A stretch of 17,929 nucleotides of DNA from Thermosulfurimonas sp. Its GTDB lineage: Bacteria; Desulfobacterota; Thermodesulfobacteria; Thermodesulfobacteriales; Thermodesulfobacteriaceae. Numbering within the stretch: position 1 is the first letter of the stretch; each line of letters starts with the position of its first letter. The stretch is taken from assembly GCA_015487645.1 (NCBI GenBank), contig WFPH01000214.1:1-17929 (forward strand). Direction: 5' to 3'. Positions 13,536-17,929 of this stretch are shown here, piece by piece. Position numbers and translations under genes: made by a program. The notes below the pieces were generated by a model, which was given only the letters and a program-made list of their open reading frames with translations, did not search any database and was not told where the DNA came from.

Positions 13536-15952
13536 GCCTCCCGCACCATCGCCAGGCCCACGATACGTTCCTTCCCGTTGAGGAAAAAGAGCTTCACCCC
13601 CCGGGTGGCGCGCCCTTTGTAAGGAATGTCCTTTACCCGCAGGCGGATGATCTTTCCGGCATCCGAAAGGAGAAGGATCTCGTCTCCCTCCGAGACCAGG
13701 AGCCCTCCGGCCAGATCTCCGGATTTGGCGTCGATTCTGGCCGCGATGAGGCCTTTTCCGCCCCGGCTCTGCGACCTATATTCCGAGAGCGGGGTCCTCT
13801 TGCCGTAACCGAAGGCCGTGACCGTGAGGAGATCCCTCTTTTCCTCCGGCGGAAGCACCAGGAGGCTTACCACCTCGTCTTCTGGAGCCAGATCGATGCC
13901 CTTTACTCCTGCGGCCGCCCGCCCCATGGGACGCACCTGGTCCTCCGGGAAACGAATGGCCTGCCCCCGGCGGGTGAGAAGCAGGATCTCGTGCTGGCCG
14001 TCGGTTACGGCCGCCGCCACCAGTTCGTCCCCCTCGTTTAGTTTCAGGGCCAGAATGCCTGTTGAACGGGGATGGCGAAACTCCGAAAGTTCCGTTTTTT
14101 TGACCAGCCCCTGGCGGGTGGCAAAGACCACGAACCGGCCTTCGGAGAATTCCTTGACCGGCACCACCGTGGTGACCTGCTCTCCTTCCGCGAGTTGTAA
14201 GAGATTGGTGAGAAGGGTGCCCCTGGCCTGACGCCCGGCCTGAGGGATGTCAAGCACCCGCAGCCAGTAGGCCCGGCCCCGATTGGTGAAACAGAGAAAG
14301 ACTTCGTGGGTGGTGGCCACGTAGAGGTCCTTGACCGCGTCTTCCTCGCTTACGGAAAGTCCGCTCACCCCTTTGCCCCCCCGGCGCTGCTGGCGATAGG
14401 TGGAAAGGGGAAGCCGCTTTACGTAACCCCTGTAGGTCACGGTGACCACCATGGATTCCTCGACCACCAGATCCTCCCAGGAGACCTCTCCTTCCTCCGG
14501 GACGATCTCCGTGCGCCGGGGATCGGCATACTTTTCCTTGAGTTCCCGGAGTTCGGCCTCGATCACGCCTTTAAGGGTTTCTTCGTCCGAAAGAATTTTT
14601 TCGAACCAGGAAATCTGACGCTTGAGTTCCTCGTGCTCGGCCCGGAGTTTTTCCCGCTCAAGGGCCGTGAGGCGCTGGAGACGCATGTCCAGGATGGCCT
14701 GGGCCTGGGCCTCGGAGAAGGCGAACCTCCGGATGAGCTTCTCCTTGGCCTCGGCCGGGGTGCGGGAGCCCCGGATGAGGGCGATGACCTCATCCAGGTG
14801 ATCCAGGGCCTTGAGCAAACCTTCCAGGATGTGGGCCCGCTCCCGAGCCTTGCGTAGATCGTACTGGGTACGGCGCAGGACCACCTCCCGCCGGTGGACG
14901 AGAAAGTGCCAGAGGACCTCTCGCAGGGAGAGAAGCTCCGGCCGCCCCCGCACCAGGGCCAGCATGATTACCCCGAAGGTGCTCTCAAGAGGTGTATGCT
15001 TGTAGAGCTGATTCAGAATCACCCGGGCCTGGTCGGCCTTCTCCCGTTTGAGTTCCACCACCACCCGGATGCCATCCCGGTCGGACTCATCCCGCACCTC
15101 GGCGATCCCCTCGAGTTTTTTCTGCTGGGCCAGCTCCGCGATGCGTTCCACCAGTTTGGCCTTGTTCACCTGGTAGGGGATCTCGGTAATTACGATGGCC
15201 GTGCGTCCCCGTTCCCGTTCTATAACGGCCCGGCCCCGCATCTTGATGAGCCCTTTGCCTGTGAGATAGGCCTCCCGGAGGCCGTCAAGGCCCACGATCA
15301 ATCCCCCGGTGGGAAAATCCGGGCCCTTGATGTGACGCAGCAGTTCGTCCAGGGTGATCTCGGGGTTGTGGAGCATGGCGATGAGGGCCTCGGCTACCTC
15401 CCCCAGATTGTGCGGGGGGATGTTGGTGGCCATGCCCACCGCGATTCCCGAGGCCCCGTTTACCAGCAGGTTTGGAAGTTTCGAGGGCAGGACGACCGGT
15501 TCCTGTAGAGTATTGTCGTAGTTGGGCACGAAGTCCACGGTTTCTTTTTCGAGATCGGCGAGCATTTCGTGGGCGATGCGGGAAAGACGCACCTCGGTGT
15601 AACGCATGGCCGCCGGGGCGTCGCCGTCCACGGACCCGAAGTTCCCCTGCCCATCCACCAGAGGGTAGCGCATGGTGAAGTCCTGGGCCAGGCGCACCAG
15701 GGTGTCGTAGACCGCGGCGTCTCCGTGGGGATGATACTTACCGATGACCTCTCCTACCACGCGGGCGCTCTTCTTGTGGGGCTTGTTCCAATCGTTTTTC
15801 ATTTCGTGCATGGCGTAAAGGATGCGGCGCTGGACAGGCTTGAGCCCGTCGCGTACGTCCGGAAGCGCCCGCCCCACGATCACGCTCATGGCGTAGTCCA
15901 GATAGGAACGCTTGAGTTCCTCCTCCAGGGGTACGCTCAGAATCTCACCCAT
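13532..15952 (-). CDS. gyrA: DNA gyrase subunit A
   Basis: From ATG 15952 the protein has 806 residues. It carries the breakage-reunion domain with the quinolone region (GKYHPHGDAAVYDTLV) and the catalytic tyrosine Y118 in AMRYTEVR. The C-terminal beta-pinwheel has the GyrA box QRRGGKG near residue 520, which separates GyrA from ParC, and a second RGGKG motif later. Gyrase introduces negative supercoils with GyrB, which is not in the window. A GTG nine bases upstream (15961) overlaps the Shine-Dalgarno sequence, so the ATG is preferred. The residue equivalent to E. coli Ser83 is alanine while Asp87 is kept, a natural difference from E. coli. The C-terminus ends soon after the pinwheel with no acidic tail. 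The gene ends at the TTAA shared with mqnE. Confidence 0.97.
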   Translation of the reverse strand: MGEILSVPLEEELKRSYLDYAMSVIVGRALPDVRDGLKPVQRRILYAMHEMKNDWNKPHKKSARVVGEVIGKYHPHGDAAVYDTLVRLAQDFTMRYPLVDGQGNFGSVDGDAPAAMRYTEVRLSRIAHEMLADLEKETVDFVPNYDNTLQEPVVLPSKLPNLLVNGASGIAVGMATNIPPHNLGEVAEALIAMLHNPEITLDELLRHIKGPDFPTGGLIVGLDGLREAYLTGKGLIKMRGRAVIERERGRTAIVITEIPYQVNKAKLVERIAELAQQKKLEGIAEVRDESDRDGIRVVVELKREKADQARVILNQLYKHTPLESTFGVIMLALVRGRPELLSLREVLWHFLVHRREVVLRRTQYDLRKARERAHILEGLLKALDHLDEVIALIRGSRTPAEAKEKLIRRFAFSEAQAQAILDMRLQRLTALEREKLRAEHEELKRQISWFEKILSDEETLKGVIEAELRELKEKYADPRRTEIVPEEGEVSWEDLVVEESMVVTVTYRGYVKRLPLSTYRQQRRGGKGVSGLSVSEEDAVKDLYVATTHEVFLCFTNRGRAYWLRVLDIPQAGRQARGTLLTNLLQLAEGEQVTTVVPVKEFSEGRFVVFATRQGLVKKTELSEFRHPRSTGILALKLNEGDELVAAAVTDGQHEILLLTRRGQAIRFPEDQVRPMGRAAAGVKGIDLAPEDEVVSLLVLPPEEKRDLLTVTAFGYGKRTPLSEYRSQSRGGKGLIAARIDAKSGDLAGGLLVSEGDEILLLSDAGKIIRLRVKDIPYKGRATRGVKLFFLNGKERIVGLAMVREA

Positions 15953-15961
15953 GGCCGACAC

Positions 15962-15967
15962 CTCCCG
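15962..15967 (-). promoter_or_regulatory. Shine-Dalgarno site that sets the gyrA start
   Basis: GGGAGG on the minus strand ends eight bases before the ATG at 15952, ideal spacing, but directly abuts the GTG at 15961. This decides for the ATG. Confidence 0.75.
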
Positions 15968-15972
15968 GCCCC

Positions 15973-16001
15973 ATTATAATGGAGGCCTGCCCCTATAGAA
16001 A
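15973..16001 (-). promoter_or_regulatory. Probable gyrA promoter
   Basis: A perfect -10 box TATAAT lies on the minus strand at 15978-15973, with a weak -35 (TTTCTA, 16001-15996) at 17 bases. The leader would be only about 15 bases and would hold little more than the ribosome-binding site. The -10 is part of a palindrome (ATTATAAT), so TATAAT also reads on the plus strand, but no matching -35 was found there. Confidence 0.45.
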
Positions 16002-16038
16002 CCTCTTTCACGGATAGAGCCCCTTGCCTAATTCTATT

Positions 16039-16068
16039 CCCCTCCCTTTGGGAGGGGCCAGGGGAGGG
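16039..16068 (+). repeat. Palindromic G-tract repeat, copy 2
   Basis: A perfect 8-bp palindrome (CCCCTCCC, TTT, GGGAGGGG; 16039-16057) runs into four G-runs (GGG, GGGG, GGGG, GGG; 16050-16068), a potential G-quadruplex on the plus strand. It matches the minus strand of 3694-3724 almost base for base. A 7-bp direct repeat ACGGATA flanks the region (16010-16016 and 16069-16075), but the inverted ends of copy 1 are absent. It lies between divergent gyrA and the phosphatase gene. Confidence 0.7.
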
Positions 16069-16145
16069 ACGGATACTCGATGGTCTGACTCTGGCGGATT
16101 CGGTCTTTACGTGTTAAGGATTAGGTCCCGGAGGGAGGCGCATTC

Positions 16146-16796
16146 ATGGAGACCAGGGTCTACGTCCTGCGGCATGGCCAGACCTTTGCCAACGCCGAGG
16201 GACGTTTCGCCGGGCGCACTCCTGAACCCTTAACTGAAAAAGGCGAAAAACAGGCCGTGCGGGCCGGGGAATACCTTCGGGCGGATCCCCCTGGCCGGAT
16301 TTACATTAGCCCTCTCCATCGCACGCGACGCACGGCCGAGCTTATGATGGAGGCCTTAGGAGGCTCCTCCGAGATCGTGGAGGCGTCCGACTTCCTCGAA
16401 ATCAGCATCCCACCCTGGGAAGGGCGTTTCAAGCACGAACTCCGCAGCGATCCGGCCATGCAGTATGAGGTCTGGTCCAGGGCGCCCCACCGCTTTTATC
16501 TTCCGGGGTGCGAGACGCTGGCCGAGGTTTACGGACGGGCCGTGCGAGGCATGGAAGAGATCTTCCACCGTGAGTCCGGTCGTGCCGTGGCCGTGGTTAC
16601 CCACATGGTGGTGGTGCGATCCCTTCTGGTCCACTATCTCGAGCTTCCGCTTTCAGCCTACCGCACGGTGCCGGTGCCCAATGCTCTGCCCGTTCTTTTC
16701 CGCCGCCGGGATCTTGAGGTCACGATTGAGGTCCCCTTCGGAGAGGGCCCCGAGGCCGAGGAGATGCGAGAGTTCCTTAAAAGGGTCCGCTCATGA
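16146..16796 (+). CDS. Histidine phosphatase family protein
   Basis: A 216-residue member of the phosphoglycerate-mutase-like histidine phosphatases. The phosphate pocket is complete: R9 and phospho-acceptor H10 in VLRHGQT, arginines in SPLHRTRRTAE (around 59-62), E85 in DFLEISIPPWEG, and H153 in VVTHMVVVR. The family transfers or removes phosphate through a phosphohistidine. The sequence does not fit cofactor-dependent phosphoglycerate mutase closely and is nearer to the general phosphatase branch that includes alpha-ribazole phosphatase; no cobalamin genes adjoin, so the substrate is left open. GGAGG lies seven bases before the ATG. Its stop overlaps the next start (ATGA), which couples it to the AsmA-like envelope gene. 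Confidence 0.88.
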   Translation: METRVYVLRHGQTFANAEGRFAGRTPEPLTEKGEKQAVRAGEYLRADPPGRIYISPLHRTRRTAELMMEALGGSSEIVEASDFLEISIPPWEGRFKHELRSDPAMQYEVWSRAPHRFYLPGCETLAEVYGRAVRGMEEIFHRESGRAVAVVTHMVVVRSLLVHYLELPLSAYRTVPVPNALPVLFRRRDLEVTIEVPFGEGPEAEEMREFLKRVRS

Positions 16797-17929
16797 AAAG
16801 ATTTTTCAAGATCACCGGTCTCGTTCTGGGCATTTTGGTCCTTTTTATCCTGGCGCTGGGTTTCCTTTTGCCCTACATTGTGAACCTTTCGGCGGTGAAG
16901 GAGCGGGTGGCCGAAAGGCTCTCCCGCACGCTTAAGGCCGAGGTTTCGGTAAAGACCCTGCGCTTTCGGGTTTTCCTGCGGCCGGGACTCTCCGCCGAGG
17001 GAGTACGGATTAAGGCCCCGAATTACCTCCTCACGGTAAAAAGCCTGCGACTTTACCCGGAGGTTGGTCCCCTTCTTCGCAAGGAGATCGTCATCCGAAG
17101 CTTCGCCCTCGACTCCCCCTACCTCACCCTCATCCTCCCGGAAAAAAAGAAGAAGACCGCTCGCCCCTTTTCTCTGAAGGAACTTCTGGAAAAGACCCCA
17201 CCTCTTCCAGCCATGGAACTTGAAATTTCCGATGGGCGTCTGCGTGTCTTCCGGGGCAAGGTTTTCCTTTTTGATCTAGCGGATCTTTCCGCGGAGCTGG
17301 CTGCCCGGCCCGAGCAAATCCTTTTCGAAGTAGAGGGCAAAGCCTCCTTTATGCGCAGGCTTCATCTCAAGGGCCGTCTTAATCTTCGTGAAGCCTCCTC
17401 GGAGGGGTTGCTTGAGGTCTCCGGCGTGGATCTTTCCTTACTGAAACCCTTGGAGGAGTATCTACCTCTCTCCGTGCAGAAGACGGATTTTTCTCTTTCT
17501 TTGGCCTATACTTACGAGGACGATTCCCTGGTGGCCGGTTTCAAGGGGTCGGCTCCCTGCGTACGCTTCAAGAAGGCCGCAGACCTCCTTTTTTCCTGCG
17601 CCAATATCGAGGGCCAGTTCTCTTTCGATGCCAGGGGCTTTGAGCTTCTGGTCAAGAACCTGGATCTTCGTGAGCCCGAGATTCAGGGGGAGCTTGTCCT
17701 TAGAAAGGCTTCCGGGGCTTACACCCTCTCAAGTCGCCTGAAAAAACTGGATTTCACCGCTCTGAGGGCCCACCTTGTCAAGCTTTTCCCTGAGAATCGG
17801 GGTCTTAAAAAATTTTGGGCTACGGTGCGGAGCGGGTATTTCTCGGACCTGGAATTCAAGGCCCGGGCTCCTAGGCTAGCCGGGCTCCTTCGGCCGGAGA
17901 ACTTCATCCTATCGGCCCGAGTGAAGGAC
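16793..17929 (+). CDS. AsmA-like envelope protein, 5' part
   Basis: The frame is open from the ATG to the window end, giving at least 379 residues. The N-terminus is basic (MKRFFK), followed by one hydrophobic segment at about 7-29, a membrane anchor or uncleaved signal. Then comes VKERVAERLSRTLKAEVSVKTLRFRVFLRPGLSAEGVRI, split here as the AsmA opening: VKERVAERLSR and a later GLSAEGVRI. The rest alternates short beta-strand patterns with few charged clusters, apart from a lysine-rich loop near 120. AsmA-like proteins span the periplasm and help move phospholipids to, or assemble, the outer membrane, which implies a diderm cell. The ATGA overlap ties it to the phosphatase gene. The C-terminus, which defines the subfamily, is not in the window, so the call is to the superfamily only. 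Confidence 0.75.
   Translation, partial: MKRFFKITGLVLGILVLFILALGFLLPYIVNLSAVKERVAERLSRTLKAEVSVKTLRFRVFLRPGLSAEGVRIKAPNYLLTVKSLRLYPEVGPLLRKEIVIRSFALDSPYLTLILPEKKKKTARPFSLKELLEKTPPLPAMELEISDGRLRVFRGKVFLFDLADLSAELAARPEQILFEVEGKASFMRRLHLKGRLNLREASSEGLLEVSGVDLSLLKPLEEYLPLSVQKTDFSLSLAYTYEDDSLVAGFKGSAPCVRFKKAADLLFSCANIEGQFSFDARGFELLVKNLDLREPEIQGELVLRKASGAYTLSSRLKKLDFTALRAHLVKLFPENRGLKKFWATVRSGYFSDLEFKARAPRLAGLLRPENFILSARVKD

Noticed and set aside
16010..16075. Second MITE with a target duplication around the 16039 repeat
   Set aside because: Only a 7-bp direct repeat is present and there are no inverted ends, so chance is a fair explanation; kept only as a repeat copy.
1..17929. tRNA, rRNA, CRISPR array or transposase gene
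   Set aside because: I saw no cloverleaf, no regularly spaced direct repeats and no transposase-like protein in any frame that I read.

Overview
The window reads as chromosomal DNA of a thermophilic, anaerobic or microaerophilic Gram-negative bacterium, most likely Thermodesulfobacteriota of the Thermosulfurimonas/Thermodesulfatator kind. This is inferred from the GC-rich, Glu/Arg/Lys-rich genes, the futalosine menaquinone enzyme MqnE, the B12-type radical SAM protein, the AsmA-like envelope protein and the very tight gene packing. No database search was possible. There are 18 protein genes (two cut by the window ends), no RNA genes, no CRISPR array and no insertion sequence with a transposase. 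No gene-free stretch exceeds about 200 bases.

Layout. 1-2668 (+): the 3' part of a TgpA-type membrane transglutaminase, then a B12-binding radical SAM protein. 2629-3645 (-): a single-chain fusion of a DJ-1/PfpI domain with a complete thiol peroxidase (Tpx). 3646-3790: a divergent intergenic region holding a 70-bp element with inverted ends and 8-bp flanking direct repeats. 3791-7607 (+): a tightly coupled five-gene operon of tandem universal stress protein, YacG, thioredoxin-reductase-like flavoprotein, ThiI-like tRNA thiolase and glyoxalase-II-like hydrolase. 7604-8911 (-): UDP-glucose 6-dehydrogenase. 8960-9601 (+): SpoU RNA methyltransferase with an N-terminal zinc ribbon. 9588-12424 (-): an overlapping chain of HEPN protein, minimal nucleotidyltransferase, HNH nuclease and glmS. 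12447-13535 (+): mqnE. 13532-15952 (-): gyrA. 15953-16145: a divergent region with the gyrA promoter and a second copy of the C-rich/G-rich palindromic repeat. 16146-17929 (+): a histidine phosphatase and an AsmA-like protein that runs off the end.

How it fits together. The DJ-1-Tpx fusion and the USP/flavoprotein operon diverge from one promoter region and look like a redox/stress block. GlmS and Ugd serve nucleotide-sugar supply for the envelope. MqnE, GyrA, ThiI and SpoU are housekeeping. The HEPN-MNT pair is a toxin-antitoxin type module, joined by overlapping frames to an HNH nuclease and to the essential glmS gene; this is the best candidate for an undescribed system. All four convergent gene pairs overlap at their 3' ends, two of them by sharing one TTAA as both stop codons.
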